The notes beneath the pieces are model-generated. The model saw nothing but the letters and a program-made list of their open reading frames with translations, did not search any database and had not been told where the DNA came from. Position numbers and translations under genes: made by a program. DNA of 64,000 nucleotides from Prevotella sp. E15-22 (GTDB taxonomy: Bacteria > Bacteroidota > Bacteroidia > Bacteroidales > Bacteroidaceae), in NCBI RefSeq assembly GCF_023204875.1, contig NZ_CP096247.1, positions 186,001 through 250,000 on the forward strand, read 5' to 3'. Shown here in pieces: positions 33,686 to 42,512 of this stretch. Positions within the stretch are counted from its first letter, which is position 1; the number at the start of each line of letters is the position of its first letter.

Positions 33686-34505
33686 GTTGGCGATTCAGAA
33701 AGACGGCTACCGTCTTACGCAAGAAATATCCGTATGAGAGGTACATCAACCCATCATACGGATTTTTTGTGCCCCATGAGTTTTTCATGATGAAATACTG
33801 CTCGCCCTCCTCATCGTGTGCCAGTCCCACGATGGCCATGCAGTGGTCGTCGGTGGTTCTGCCGTTCCACAGCGAGGTGACGGCATAGCCCTCCTCCCAG
33901 TTGAACCCCTGTTCGCTGATGTCTCCCTCCCAGCACACACCATGACCAGTGCGGATGGCGCGCTCAGTGATGCTCAGCAGCGAGTCCATGGGCAGGTTCA
34001 GCAGGGCGTTGCCCTCCCAGTTGTCCTTCCATTGGGGCACGGCTGTCTGACCATAGGGCAGGTCGCTGTCACTCATTAGTCCGATATACTCACCTGGTGC
34101 ACACACACTCCTGGCAAACTCCTGCAGCGTGTACTCGGCGCCATACATAAACGCCAGGCGTGGCTTGGGGATATCCACCGTGCGCATCGAGTTATAGGGC
34201 ACCAGTCCGTATTTCTGAATGATGTTCACAGCCGTGATGCCCATGCCACGCTTCGAGGCAGGCGCCTCCTTGCATGCCTCCACGGCCTTCTCGACGAATG
34301 CCACAGAGAGGTGAACAGAGTCGCCCATCATGATATGCTCTGTCTCAATGGTGGACAGCATGGCATAGGCCCAGCACACCTGCGAGGTGTCCTGGTCCTT
34401 GACGGGTGTATAGGACAGCAGCACGTCGTTCACAAACCCCTTGGGCTTGTGCGTGCAACTACATAAAGTGCTCATTATCAAGATGAAAAACAACAGTCTT
34501 TTCAT
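33663..34505 (-). CDS. Papain-like (C1) cysteine protease, lipoprotein
   Basis: A 280-residue protein with a lipoprotein signal ([17 protein letters not shown], likely lipid Cys17). The papain triad is visible: Gln42 and Cys44 in [10 protein letters not shown], His221 in [10 protein letters not shown], Asn242 in IMKNSWGT. The layout resembles the bleomycin-hydrolase-like C1 peptidases (C1B) of Bacteroidetes. There is no propeptide of usual length, so it may fold directly in mature form at the envelope. Its 3' end overlaps cysS. It reads divergently from the U32 gene. Confidence 0.87.
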   Translation of the reverse strand: MKRLLFFILIMSTLCSCTHKPKGFVNDVLLSYTPVKDQDTSQVCWAYAMLSTIETEHIMMGDSVHLSVAFVEKAVEACKEAPASKRGMGITAVNIIQKYGLVPYNSMRTVDIPKPRLAFMYGAEYTLQEFARSVCAPGEYIGLMSDSDLPYGQTAVPQWKDNWEGNALLNLPMDSLLSITERAIRTGHGVCWEGDISEQGFNWEEGYAVTSLWNGRTTDDHCMAIVGLAHDEEGEQYFIMKNSWGTKNPYDGLMYLSYGYFLRKTVAVFLNRQLIYSTSR

Positions 34506-34526
34506 GACGTTTCTTTGAATTTGGGT

Positions 34527-34535
34527 GCAAAGATA
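34527..34535 (-). promoter_or_regulatory. -7 box of the C1 protease gene
   Basis: TATCTTTGC on the minus strand, 22 bases before the ATG at 34505. Confidence 0.55.
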
Positions 34536-34579
34536 AGCAAAAAACGGCAGTGGAATGACAAAGGTACAAAAAAAAGTAG

Positions 34580-34588
34580 TAACTTTGC
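34580..34588 (+). promoter_or_regulatory. -7 box of the U32 gene
   Basis: TAACTTTGC ends only 3 bases before ATG 34592, implying a leaderless or nearly leaderless transcript. Confidence 0.6.
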
Positions 34589-34591
34589 ACC

Positions 34592-35833
34592 ATGAAAATG
34601 AATGATTTTGAAATAATGGCCCCTGTGGGCAGTCGCGACTCGCTGGCTGCAGCCCTGAAGGCAGGAGCCGATTCCGTGTATTTTGGCGTGGAGCAGTTGA
34701 ACATGCGCTCCCATTCTGCCAATCACTTTACGATTGATGACCTGCGCGATATCGCCGCCACCTGTAATGAGGCTGGCGTGAAGACCTATCTCACTGTGAA
34801 CACCATCATCTATGGTGAGGATATCGAGACCATGCATCAGATTGTGGATGCTGCTGTCGAGGCAAAGATATCGGCCGTCATTGCTTGCGATATTGCCGTG
34901 ATGACCTACTGTCGCAAGGTGGGTATGGAGGTGCACCTCTCTACCCAGTTGAACATCTCGAATGTTGAGGCCCTGAAGTTCTACGCACAGTTTGCCGATG
35001 TGGTGGTGCTGGCCCGTGAACTGCGTATGGACCAGGTGGCCGAGATCTATCGTCAGATTGAGGAACAGCATATCTGTGGCCCCAGTGGTGAGCTGGTGCG
35101 CATAGAGATGTTCTGTCATGGTGCGCTGTGCATGGCCGTGAGTGGTAAGTGCTATATGAGTCTTGACAACACAGGCCGTTCGGCCAACCGTGGTGCCTGC
35201 ATGCAGATCTGCCGCAGAAGCTATATCGTGACCGATCGTGAGACAGGAACGGAGCTCGAGATTGACAATAAGTATATCATGAGTCCGAAGGACTTGAAGA
35301 CCGTTCGCTTCATCGACAAGATGATGAAGAGTGGCGTGCGCGTCTTTAAGATTGAGGGTCGTGCACGTGGTCCTGAATATGTGCTCACCGTGGTGCAGTG
35401 CTATAAGGAAGCCATCCAGAGTGTGCTCGACGGTACCTTTACCGAAGAGAAGAAGGATGCTTGGGACGAGCGCTTGGCAACGGTGTTCAACCGTGGTTTC
35501 TGGGATGGCTACTATCAAGGACAGACCTTGGGCGAGTGGAACTCAAACTACGGTTCCAATGCTACGGAGCGCAAGCGCTATATTGGTAAGGGTGTGAAGT
35601 ACTTCTCGAAACTCGGTGTGGCTGAGTTTGCCGTTGAGGCTGGCACCTTCAGTGTGGGCGATAAGATGCTCATCACAGGTCCCACAACGGGTGCACTCTA
35701 TGTCAGCGTCGACGAGATTCACGACGATACCAGCAGTGTGCAGACAGCCCAGCAGGGTACACGTGTCAGCATCAAGGTGCCCGAGAAGGTGCGCCCCAGT
35801 GATAAGTTGTTTAAGATAGAGACCGTTGAGTAA
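34592..35833 (+). CDS. U32-family protein, probable tRNA hydroxylation factor
   Basis: A 413-residue member of peptidase family U32. The start EIMAPVGSRDSLAAALKAGADSVYFG is typical, and the U32 Cys signature is present (MFCHGALCMAVSGKCYMS, then RGACMQICRRSY). Family members such as TrhP (YegQ) are needed for 5-hydroxyuridine formation at the tRNA wobble base, so RNA modification is more likely than proteolysis. A second possible start is ATG 34598. The SufE gene follows after 43 bases, consistent with an Fe-S-linked role. Confidence 0.9.
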   Translation: MKMNDFEIMAPVGSRDSLAAALKAGADSVYFGVEQLNMRSHSANHFTIDDLRDIAATCNEAGVKTYLTVNTIIYGEDIETMHQIVDAAVEAKISAVIACDIAVMTYCRKVGMEVHLSTQLNISNVEALKFYAQFADVVVLARELRMDQVAEIYRQIEEQHICGPSGELVRIEMFCHGALCMAVSGKCYMSLDNTGRSANRGACMQICRRSYIVTDRETGTELEIDNKYIMSPKDLKTVRFIDKMMKSGVRVFKIEGRARGPEYVLTVVQCYKEAIQSVLDGTFTEEKKDAWDERLATVFNRGFWDGYYQGQTLGEWNSNYGSNATERKRYIGKGVKYFSKLGVAEFAVEAGTFSVGDKMLITGPTTGALYVSVDEIHDDTSSVQTAQQGTRVSIKVPEKVRPSDKLFKIETVE

Positions 35834-35876
35834 CTTGCCTTTGGTGGTAAGGTAAAAAACGAGAAAGTTGAGAGAT

Positions 35877-36296
35877 ATGACAATTAACGAAAGACAAGAC
35901 GAGATTATTGAAGAGTTTGCAGGCTTTGACGACTGGATGGATAAGTACCAGTTGCTCATTGACTTGGGCAATGAACAGGAGCCACTTGATGAGAAATATA
36001 AAATAGAGCAAAACCTCATTGACGGCTGTCAGAGTAGGGTATGGCTGCAGGCCGACTATGCTGACGGAAAGATTCATTTCAGTGCCGAGAGTGATGCGCT
36101 GATTGTGAAAGGCATTGTGGCTTTGCTTATTCGTGTGCTGAGTGATGCGACACCACAGGAGATTCTGGGTGCCGATCTGTATTTCATCGAAGAGATAGGA
36201 TTGAAGGAACACCTGTCGCCCACACGCAGTAATGGCCTGTTGGCCATGGTCAAGCAGATGCGTATGTATGCGTTGGCTTTCCAGGCAAAGGGGTGA
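35877..36296 (+). CDS. sufE: SufE-family sulfur acceptor protein
   Basis: A 139-residue protein that takes persulfide sulfur from the cysteine desulfurase SufS for Fe-S cluster assembly. The active-site Cys51 lies in NLIDGCQSRVW, as in SufE/CsdE, and the C-terminal half keeps the LSPTRSNGLLAMV helix. I chose ATG 35877; a TTG three codons upstream is possible. No other suf genes are in the window. It probably shares a transcript with the U32 gene. Confidence 0.93.
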   Translation: MTINERQDEIIEEFAGFDDWMDKYQLLIDLGNEQEPLDEKYKIEQNLIDGCQSRVWLQADYADGKIHFSAESDALIVKGIVALLIRVLSDATPQEILGADLYFIEEIGLKEHLSPTRSNGLLAMVKQMRMYALAFQAKG

Positions 36297-36317
36297 GAAT
36301 AGAACAAGAAAGGGGCG

Positions 36318-37625
36318 TTACTCCTCCTCCAGGGCACGCTCCTCGTTGTAGGCGTTGATGCGCTGCAGGTAGTAATTGCGGAAATCCTCCCAATGATAAT
36401 ACGGGGCTATGTCTGTCTTCAAGGGCAGCGTGGCCTCGTTCTCGTTGAGTAGTACTTTTACTAGGATATCCTTGTCGTGGATGCCGTTTCGATAGAACAC
36501 AAACTGCAGGTTGCCAGCCATGGGAATCATCTTGTAGTTGGCCCATCCCTGGCGCTCCATCTGGTCGAGATCGTTGGTAGACAGGTCGTAGCCGTTGATG
36601 CCCATCAGACATATCAAGGGCAGTAATGCCGTGTCGTGGCCAAAGCGCAGGGTGGCGCCAGGATGGTCTAACCTGAGGCAGCTGTCGGCCTTCTCGATGA
36701 TGTTCCTCAGTAGGAAGCGCTGTCCAAACGGCATCTTGCCGCCGTTGGTGGGAGCAAAGCCAAAGCCCAGATACCAGAAGGCATTATCCTTACGCCAGTT
36801 CTCGTAAATCTCCTCATCCGTGAACAGGTCGTAGAGCGTGATTTTCTTTCTGATGTCCATGTCCTGAACCACGGAAGCCAGGCGGAACAGGTACTTGTTC
36901 AGTTTAAAACCATCGACGTTGTGGTTCAGATAGGCCGTGTCGGCATAGAGCTGTCCGATGACGCGCTGCCATGGTGAGTGCTTGTCGACGAAGGCGTTGT
37001 AAACAGCAACGTTTTCGTCGCTCAGCGACTTGGTGTTGAGTAGTTTGTCGTTATGGCGTAGATAGTCCATGTCGGCCTGACTGGCATCCAGTTTGATCTT
37101 TAGTTTGGGATTCAGGGCCTGCAGGCGAAGCAGGGCGTTTGTCATCGACAGGATGGCACGTATGGATGTGGTGCTCTTGGCCTCGATGGTGACGTTTCCC
37201 TCGAACACGGTGGGGAAGCGGCGTGTCATGCGCTCGGCAATCTCTTGCTGTTGCTGGGCGCCTAAGGAGGTGAGCTCGCCAGCACGGTTGTAGGCTTCCT
37301 GTTCCATCATCTTAACGCGCTGAAGGACATCGCTGCCTAATGGCGTGAGGGCATGTGCGTCCTCACTATTCTGCAGGGTCTCAATGACATAGGTGAAATC
37401 GTCCGTCTTCGTTGGGTAGCGTGAACCGTGTCGGCCAAAATGACTGATATAAAAGGGTTTTTTGTTCTCTGGCGCTGACGTCAGTTTATGCTGCTTGGGA
37501 CCAGGATAGGCCAGGAATGACCCACCAGACAGTCTGAGGTTCTTTTTGATGTCCTGCTGGGGTTTCTGTGCGCAGACGGTGAGCGCCAGTACCAGCATGC
37601 CATATATCATTAAAAGCCTTTTCAT
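36318..37625 (-). CDS. Periplasmic histidine acid phosphatase (phytase/MINPP-like)
   Basis: A 435-residue exported phosphatase. A signal peptide (MKRLLMIYGMLVLALTVCAQ) precedes the branch-2 histidine phosphatase signature RHGSRYP (65-71; His66 nucleophile). The C-terminal proton-donor motif is HD (His330-Asp331 in LRFGHDTALL), as in AppA-type enzymes. Members release phosphate from phytate and other phosphomonoesters. Whether phytate is the substrate is not determined. It is divergent from the next operon. Confidence 0.88.
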   Translation of the reverse strand: MKRLLMIYGMLVLALTVCAQKPQQDIKKNLRLSGGSFLAYPGPKQHKLTSAPENKKPFYISHFGRHGSRYPTKTDDFTYVIETLQNSEDAHALTPLGSDVLQRVKMMEQEAYNRAGELTSLGAQQQQEIAERMTRRFPTVFEGNVTIEAKSTTSIRAILSMTNALLRLQALNPKLKIKLDASQADMDYLRHNDKLLNTKSLSDENVAVYNAFVDKHSPWQRVIGQLYADTAYLNHNVDGFKLNKYLFRLASVVQDMDIRKKITLYDLFTDEEIYENWRKDNAFWYLGFGFAPTNGGKMPFGQRFLLRNIIEKADSCLRLDHPGATLRFGHDTALLPLICLMGINGYDLSTNDLDQMERQGWANYKMIPMAGNLQFVFYRNGIHDKDILVKVLLNENEATLPLKTDIAPYYHWEDFRNYYLQRINAYNEERALEEE

Positions 37626-37648
37626 GTATTTCAGTCAACTAAGTGGGG

Positions 37649-37657
37649 GCAAAGATA
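37649..37657 (-). promoter_or_regulatory. -7 box of the acid phosphatase gene
   Basis: TATCTTTGC on the minus strand, 24 bases before the ATG at 37625. Confidence 0.55.
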
Positions 37658-37700
37658 CAAAAAAGATTGAAATGGTGATGTATGATTTCGAAAATTTTTG

Positions 37701-37709
37701 TAATTTTGC
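37701..37709 (+). promoter_or_regulatory. -7 box of the rpoN operon
   Basis: TAATTTTGC, 18 bases before the ATG at 37728. It would drive the six-gene run to 43265. Confidence 0.6.
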
Positions 37710-37727
37710 GGCATAATTCATGGATTT

Positions 37728-38378
37728 ATGGCAAAGAACACTGTTTGGCACGATGACTATTGGCTGTTGCTGATGCAGATATACTTGCAGAAGCCTGTAG
37801 GTGTGAAGCCGCTCTACTGTCGCACGTTAGTCGACCTGAGCATCGAGTTGCATATCGTTCCGCAGGTGTTGCACTCCAAGATGCAGCAGATAGCACGCTT
37901 GGAAACGCCTCGCATAGAACGCATCTGGCAGACTTACAGTCAGAACCCTCGCCGCTTGGCCAGGGCTGTGCGTTTGTTGCGTGAGATGAAAGGCTTTGGT
38001 GCTGCCGATGACTTCTATCAGGGCGTTGAGGTGGCGGAGACCTTTGAGAAGGACTTTCGTCCGCTGGCAGAGGATGCCCGTTTTACGCCCATCATGCTGA
38101 TACTGATTCTGGACCTTTATTTTCGTCTGAGCACCATCACCATGGTGACCGAGACGCCAGAGGTGCAGGACTTGGCCCGCCTGATGAAGGTGAAGCCCGC
38201 GGATGTCGTTGAGGTGCTTGAGATGTTCCAGATCTGTGATCCCTACCTGAATCGTGAAGAAAAAGTCTCCTCGCCTCTGCTTCAGTCGTGCAGACAGTTA
38301 TGGCAGCGCTATGGGAACATAGCAACAGAACAGTTGGCTGCTTATGCCGAGGAGTTGAAAGCGTATTTCAAGAGTTAG
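37728..38378 (+). CDS. Conserved protein of unknown function upstream of rpoN
   Basis: A 216-residue soluble, mostly helical protein (start MAKNTVWHDDYWLLLMQIYL). It shows no membrane segment, signal peptide or catalytic motif that I recognise. The start WHDDYWLLLMQIYLQKPVGVKPLYC and the region DLYFRLSTITMVTETPEVQDLA look like conserved blocks. It opens an operon with rpoN, 45 bases apart, so a role beside sigma-54 is possible but not shown. Confidence 0.72.
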   Translation: MAKNTVWHDDYWLLLMQIYLQKPVGVKPLYCRTLVDLSIELHIVPQVLHSKMQQIARLETPRIERIWQTYSQNPRRLARAVRLLREMKGFGAADDFYQGVEVAETFEKDFRPLAEDARFTPIMLILILDLYFRLSTITMVTETPEVQDLARLMKVKPADVVEVLEMFQICDPYLNREEKVSSPLLQSCRQLWQRYGNIATEQLAAYAEELKAYFKS

Positions 38379-38423
38379 GCGCTATTCTATCAAAAAAAGG
38401 CTATAGTGTTATAAAGAAAAACA

Positions 38424-39917
38424 ATGCCACAAGGTCAGATACAAGAACAGAAGCTTGAGCAGAAGTTGCAGCAGAGTGTCTCGCAGCAGCAACTGTTGCA
38501 GTCGCAGCTGGTGGAGTTGCCCATTCAGCAACTGATGGAGCGTATCGAGACCGAGATGCATGATAACCCCGCATTGGAGACGAACACGGAAGACCCCGAC
38601 TTCCCGGAGTCGCCCGACTTCTCCGATTCCCAGGATACATCCGATGATTTTGACAGTCAGCGTGAGCGTGAGGAACGCAGCGATGCACTGGATGCTGCCC
38701 TTGAGAATATAGGGCGCGATGATGAGGACCTGCCCGTTTATCACGGCGGCATGTCGACAGCCGATGAGCGCGAGGACATGGTGCTGGGCGATACACAGTC
38801 GTTCTACGACCAACTGCTGGAGCAGGTGGGTGAGATGGAGCTGACCGACCGCGACCGTTATGTGATGGAGTATCTAATCCGTTCGCTCGATGACGATGGA
38901 CTGCTGCGTACCCCCCTCGACACAATCATCGAGGAGCTGGCCATCTATCACAGCATTGACATCAGTCTGGGCGATATGGAGCAAGTGCTACGTCGCCTGC
39001 AACAGTTGGATCCACCTGGTATTGGCGGCCGGACGTTGCAGGAGTGTCTGCTGCTCCAGATTGAACGCAAAACGTCCTCGCACCTGACCAACCTGATGCA
39101 CCGTGTGATTACCGACTATTTCGATGCTTTCACCAAGAAGCATTGGGACAAGATACAACGTGCCCTGGGACTGACCGACCTACAGACGGATGAGCTCTTG
39201 CGTGAGTTGCGACGCCTGAACCCCAAACCAGGTGCTGCCATGGGTGAGACAATAGGTCGCTCGATGCAGCAGATTACGCCCGACTTCATTGTGGACACCC
39301 TGGACGATGGCACCATCACCTTTACCCTGAACAGTGGCGAGGTGCCGCAGCTGCAGGTGTCGCAGTCGTTTGCTGATTTGCTGAAAGATTATCAGACCAA
39401 TAAGGATGGACTCAGCCGACAGATGAAGGAGGCCTTGCTCTACACCAAACAGAAAGTAGAGGCCGCCCAGAGCTTTATTGATGCCGTGCAGATGCGCCGC
39501 CGTACGCTGACCACGACGATGAAGGCCATCATCCGTTTGCAGCACCGCTTCTTTGAGGAGGGTGACGAGTCGCTGCTCCGTCCGATGATCCTGAAGGATG
39601 TGGCCGAGAAGACAGGACTCGACCTGAGTACCATTTCGCGTGTGTCGAACTCGAAATATGTGCAGACACGCTGGGGACTGTTCCCCCTGAAGTACTTTTT
39701 CAGCGACGGCTATGTGACTGAGAGCGGCGAAGAACTGTCAACCCGTGAGATTAAAGCCGCCCTACGCGAGGTCGTAGAGGCAGAAGATAAACGAAAACCC
39801 CTGAGCGACGAAGCTCTGTGTGAGGCCCTCAATCAAAAGGGCTATCCCATTGCACGCCGTACGGTGGCAAAATACCGTGAGATGTTAGGCATTCCCATTG
39901 CCCGACTGAGGAAATGA
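38424..39917 (+). CDS. rpoN: RNA polymerase sigma-54 factor
   Basis: A 497-residue alternative sigma factor that directs polymerase to -24/-12 promoters and needs AAA activators. Region I is Gln/Leu-rich (KLQQSVSQQQLLQSQLVELP). Region II is strongly acidic (EDPDFPESPDFSDSQDTSDD). The core-binding and DNA-binding domains follow, and the RpoN box is present as ARRTVAKYRE near the C-terminus. No enhancer-binding activator gene is seen in the window. Second gene of the operon. Confidence 0.96.
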   Translation: MPQGQIQEQKLEQKLQQSVSQQQLLQSQLVELPIQQLMERIETEMHDNPALETNTEDPDFPESPDFSDSQDTSDDFDSQREREERSDALDAALENIGRDDEDLPVYHGGMSTADEREDMVLGDTQSFYDQLLEQVGEMELTDRDRYVMEYLIRSLDDDGLLRTPLDTIIEELAIYHSIDISLGDMEQVLRRLQQLDPPGIGGRTLQECLLLQIERKTSSHLTNLMHRVITDYFDAFTKKHWDKIQRALGLTDLQTDELLRELRRLNPKPGAAMGETIGRSMQQITPDFIVDTLDDGTITFTLNSGEVPQLQVSQSFADLLKDYQTNKDGLSRQMKEALLYTKQKVEAAQSFIDAVQMRRRTLTTTMKAIIRLQHRFFEEGDESLLRPMILKDVAEKTGLDLSTISRVSNSKYVQTRWGLFPLKYFFSDGYVTESGEELSTREIKAALREVVEAEDKRKPLSDEALCEALNQKGYPIARRTVAKYREMLGIPIARLRK

Positions 39918-39933
39918 CCAAAGTATAGAGAAA

Positions 39934-40554
39934 GTGACAAGAGAAAAAGGATTTATTTATGCAGCGCGTACGGTCAGTCTGATTTTTACGCCGTTCTATC
40001 TGCCCCTGATGGGACTGATTGTGCTGTTCACGTTCAGCTATCTGAGTCTGTTGCCCCTTGGCTATCGACTGCTGGTCATGGCGATGGTCTATTTCTTCAC
40101 CATCCTGCTGCCCACGTTCCTCATTCATATCTACCGCCGTTTCCAAGGCTGGTCGCTGTTAGAGTTGGGACAGAAGCGCCGTCGTATGGTGCCTTACGTG
40201 CTGAGTATTCTGAGTTATGCCCTTTGCTTATGGGTACTCTACTCGCTGCACATCTATCATTTCGTGTCGAGTATCGTCTTTGGCGCGCTGGTGGTTCAGA
40301 TTGTGTGTGCGGTCATTAATATCTGGTGGAAGATCTCTACACATACAGCGGCCATCGGTGGTGTGGCAGGCGCTCTGTTCGTCTTTGCCGAGATATTCGG
40401 GTTTAACCCCGTGTGGTGGTTCTGCCTGGTGTTTCTGGTGGCCGGCTTGCTGGGCTCTGCCCGTATGTATCTGCGCCAGCATACACTTGCCCAGGTGGTG
40501 GCGGGGTTTGGCATTGGCTTTGTGTGTGCCACCCTGGGAATTATTTTTTATTGA
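39934..40554 (+). CDS. PAP2-like membrane phosphatase
   Basis: A 206-residue protein with about six hydrophobic helices. The residues WKISTHTAAIGG and SARMYLRQHTLAQVVAG match the second and third phosphatase motifs of the PAP2 superfamily (SxHT and R-x5-H-x3), while the first motif is weak (LGQKRRRMVPY). Such proteins dephosphorylate lipid phosphates at the membrane. It begins with GTG at 39934, 16 bases after rpoN. Activity is uncertain because the first motif is poor. Confidence 0.75.
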   Translation: MTREKGFIYAARTVSLIFTPFYLPLMGLIVLFTFSYLSLLPLGYRLLVMAMVYFFTILLPTFLIHIYRRFQGWSLLELGQKRRRMVPYVLSILSYALCLWVLYSLHIYHFVSSIVFGALVVQIVCAVINIWWKISTHTAAIGGVAGALFVFAEIFGFNPVWWFCLVFLVAGLLGSARMYLRQHTLAQVVAGFGIGFVCATLGIIFY

Positions 40555-40572
40555 AAGTTGAAAGATTAAGAT

Positions 40573-41079
40573 ATGAAACCTATTGTCAGTATTATCATGG
40601 GCAGCACCAGTGACCTGCCCGTTATGGAAAAAGCCTGCAAGTTGCTTGACGAGATGCAGGTACCGTTCGAAGTTAACGCCCTTTCGGCCCACCGCACACC
40701 CGATGCTGTGGAGGAGTTTGCCCGTACAGCCAAAGACCGTGGTCTGAAAGTGATTATTGCAGGTGCCGGCATGGCCGCTGCATTGCCTGGCGTTATTGCC
40801 GCCTCGACAACACTGCCTGTTATTGGTGTGCCCATCAAGGGTATGCTCGATGGTCTTGACGCCATGCTCTCTATCATCCAGATGCCCCCAGGCATCCCTG
40901 TGGCTACTGTAGGTGTGAATGGTGCACAGAACGCTGCCATCCTCGCAGTCGAGATGCTGGCACTGAGTGATGAGGCTCTGGCACAGCGCCTCAGCGACTA
41001 TAAGAGTGGTCTGAAGTCGAAGATTGAGAAGGCCAATAAGGACTTGGCAGAAGTAAAGTATAGCTTCAAAACCAATTAA
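40573..41079 (+). CDS. purE: N5-carboxyaminoimidazole ribonucleotide mutase
   Basis: A 168-residue cytoplasmic purine-synthesis enzyme that moves the carboxyl group of N5-CAIR to give CAIR. The signature IIMGSTSDLPVMEKACKLL is at the start, followed by the active-site blocks SAHRTPDAVEEFA and AGAGMAAALPGVIAA. Its length is normal for class I PurE. It lies between a membrane phosphatase gene (18 bases) and ispG (22 bases). Confidence 0.96.
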   Translation: MKPIVSIIMGSTSDLPVMEKACKLLDEMQVPFEVNALSAHRTPDAVEEFARTAKDRGLKVIIAGAGMAAALPGVIAASTTLPVIGVPIKGMLDGLDAMLSIIQMPPGIPVATVGVNGAQNAAILAVEMLALSDEALAQRLSDYKSGLKSKIEKANKDLAEVKYSFKTN

Positions 41080-41100
41080 GTCCATTAGTCCCTTAAGTCC
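41076..41100. repeat. Short 8-9-bp tandem repeat between purE and ispG
   Basis: TTAAGTCC-ATTAGTCC-CTTAAGTCC fills the entire gap between the purE stop codon and the ispG start. It is one of three short-period repeats found in intra-operon gaps of this window. Confidence 0.5.
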
Positions 41101-41101
41101 T

Positions 41102-42475
41102 ATGAGAAGAAAAACAATAACAGCCCATGTGGGCAACATTGCCATTGGTGGCGATAACCCCATCCGTATCCAATCGATGGCTACCACCGATACCAACGAC
41201 ACCGAGGGTTCGGTGGCTCAGGCCAAGCGCATCATCGATGCCGGTGGTGAGCTGGTTCGCTTTACCACCCAGGGTATTCGCGAGGCAGAGAACATGAAGA
41301 ACATTTCGGCTCGACTGAAGGCTGATGGCTATAACACACCGTTGGTGGCTGATGTGCACTTCACAGCCCATACGGCCGACGTGGCAGCACAATACTGTGA
41401 GAAGGTGCGTATCAACCCAGGTAACTATGTGGATCCGGGCCGCACCTTTAAGCATTTGGAGTATACCGACGAGGAATATGCTGCCGAGTTGGAGAAGATA
41501 GAGAAGAAACTTGTACCCTTTATCAATATCTGTAAGGAGCACCATACGGCTGTGCGCATTGGTGTGAACCACGGCTCTTTGTCCGACCGTATCATGAGTC
41601 GCTATGGCGACACGCCCGAGGGTATCGTAGAGAGTTGCATGGAGTTCTTGCGCATTTTCCGTCGCGAGCAGTTCAATGATGTAGTTATCAGCATTAAAGC
41701 TTCGAATACTGTGGTGATGGTGACCACCGTGCGCCTGCTGGTGAAGACCATGGACAAGGAGGGTATGCACTATCCCTTGCACCTGGGTGTCACCGAGGCC
41801 GGTGAAGGTGAGGACGGACGAATCAAGTCGGCCCTGGGTATTGGTGCCTTGCTGACCGAGGGCATTGGCGACACCATCCGCGTGTCGCTCTCTGAGGAAC
41901 CGGAGTGTGAGATTCCCGTGGCTCGCAAGTTGGTGGACCTTATTCCAGAATGTACCCGTCTGCGTGCTGAGGCTGAGGCCGGCATCAAGGACGATACTAT
42001 TACGCTGAGTATTGACGCCCCCGACTGGGAGACCTTCCAACTCAAAGCCTCAATGGCTGTGGGAGCCCTGCTCATCGACAGAAAGGCTACCAATCTCGTG
42101 ATTAACGATCTTCAAGGCCTTAAGGACTCTAAGACTCTTAACGACCTTGCCGATGCTATTCTCCAGGCTGCGCGCATCAAGTTTACCAAGACCGAGTATA
42201 TCTCGTGCCCTGGTTGCGGACGCACACTCTATAACCTTCAGGAGACCATCGCCAAGATCAAGGCTGCCACGAAGGATCTTGTGGGACTGAAGATAGGTAT
42301 CATGGGCTGTATTGTGAACGGTCCTGGCGAGATGGCTGATGCCGACTATGGCTACGTGGGTGCTGGTCGTGGAAAGATCAGTCTGTATCGTGCCAAGGAA
42401 TGCGTCGAGAAGAACATCCCAGAGGAAGAGGCCGTTGACCACTTGCTGGCCCTCATCAAGAAGGATAGGGGATAG
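41102..42475 (+). CDS. ispG: 4-hydroxy-3-methylbut-2-enyl diphosphate synthase
   Basis: A 457-residue Fe-S enzyme of the MEP isoprenoid pathway converting MEcPP to HMBPP. The N-terminal TIM barrel is intact (NPIRIQSMATTDTNDTEGSV; LVADVHFTAHTA; IRVSLSEEPECEIPVARKL). The Fe-S cluster cysteines are in YISCPGCGRTL and GIMGCIVNGPGE. Between the barrel and the cluster domain is an insert of about 90-100 residues. E. coli-type enzymes lack it, while many Bacteroidetes and plant enzymes carry one of over 200 residues, so this is an intermediate form. Fifth gene of the operon. Confidence 0.95.
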   Translation: MRRKTITAHVGNIAIGGDNPIRIQSMATTDTNDTEGSVAQAKRIIDAGGELVRFTTQGIREAENMKNISARLKADGYNTPLVADVHFTAHTADVAAQYCEKVRINPGNYVDPGRTFKHLEYTDEEYAAELEKIEKKLVPFINICKEHHTAVRIGVNHGSLSDRIMSRYGDTPEGIVESCMEFLRIFRREQFNDVVISIKASNTVVMVTTVRLLVKTMDKEGMHYPLHLGVTEAGEGEDGRIKSALGIGALLTEGIGDTIRVSLSEEPECEIPVARKLVDLIPECTRLRAEAEAGIKDDTITLSIDAPDWETFQLKASMAVGALLIDRKATNLVINDLQGLKDSKTLNDLADAILQAARIKFTKTEYISCPGCGRTLYNLQETIAKIKAATKDLVGLKIGIMGCIVNGPGEMADADYGYVGAGRGKISLYRAKECVEKNIPEEEAVDHLLALIKKDRG

Positions 42476-42512
42476 AACGAAAAAATTTCCTAATAACATA
42501 AAACCTAATGAC

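Noticed and set aside
34502..35518. Long open frame (338 codons) on the minus strand
   Set aside because: It lies entirely opposite the well-supported U32 gene; its product is His/Leu-rich with no domain pattern, as expected for the complement of a real gene.
41093..42040. Open frame of 315 codons on the minus strand
   Set aside because: It is antisense to ispG and has no independent start signal.
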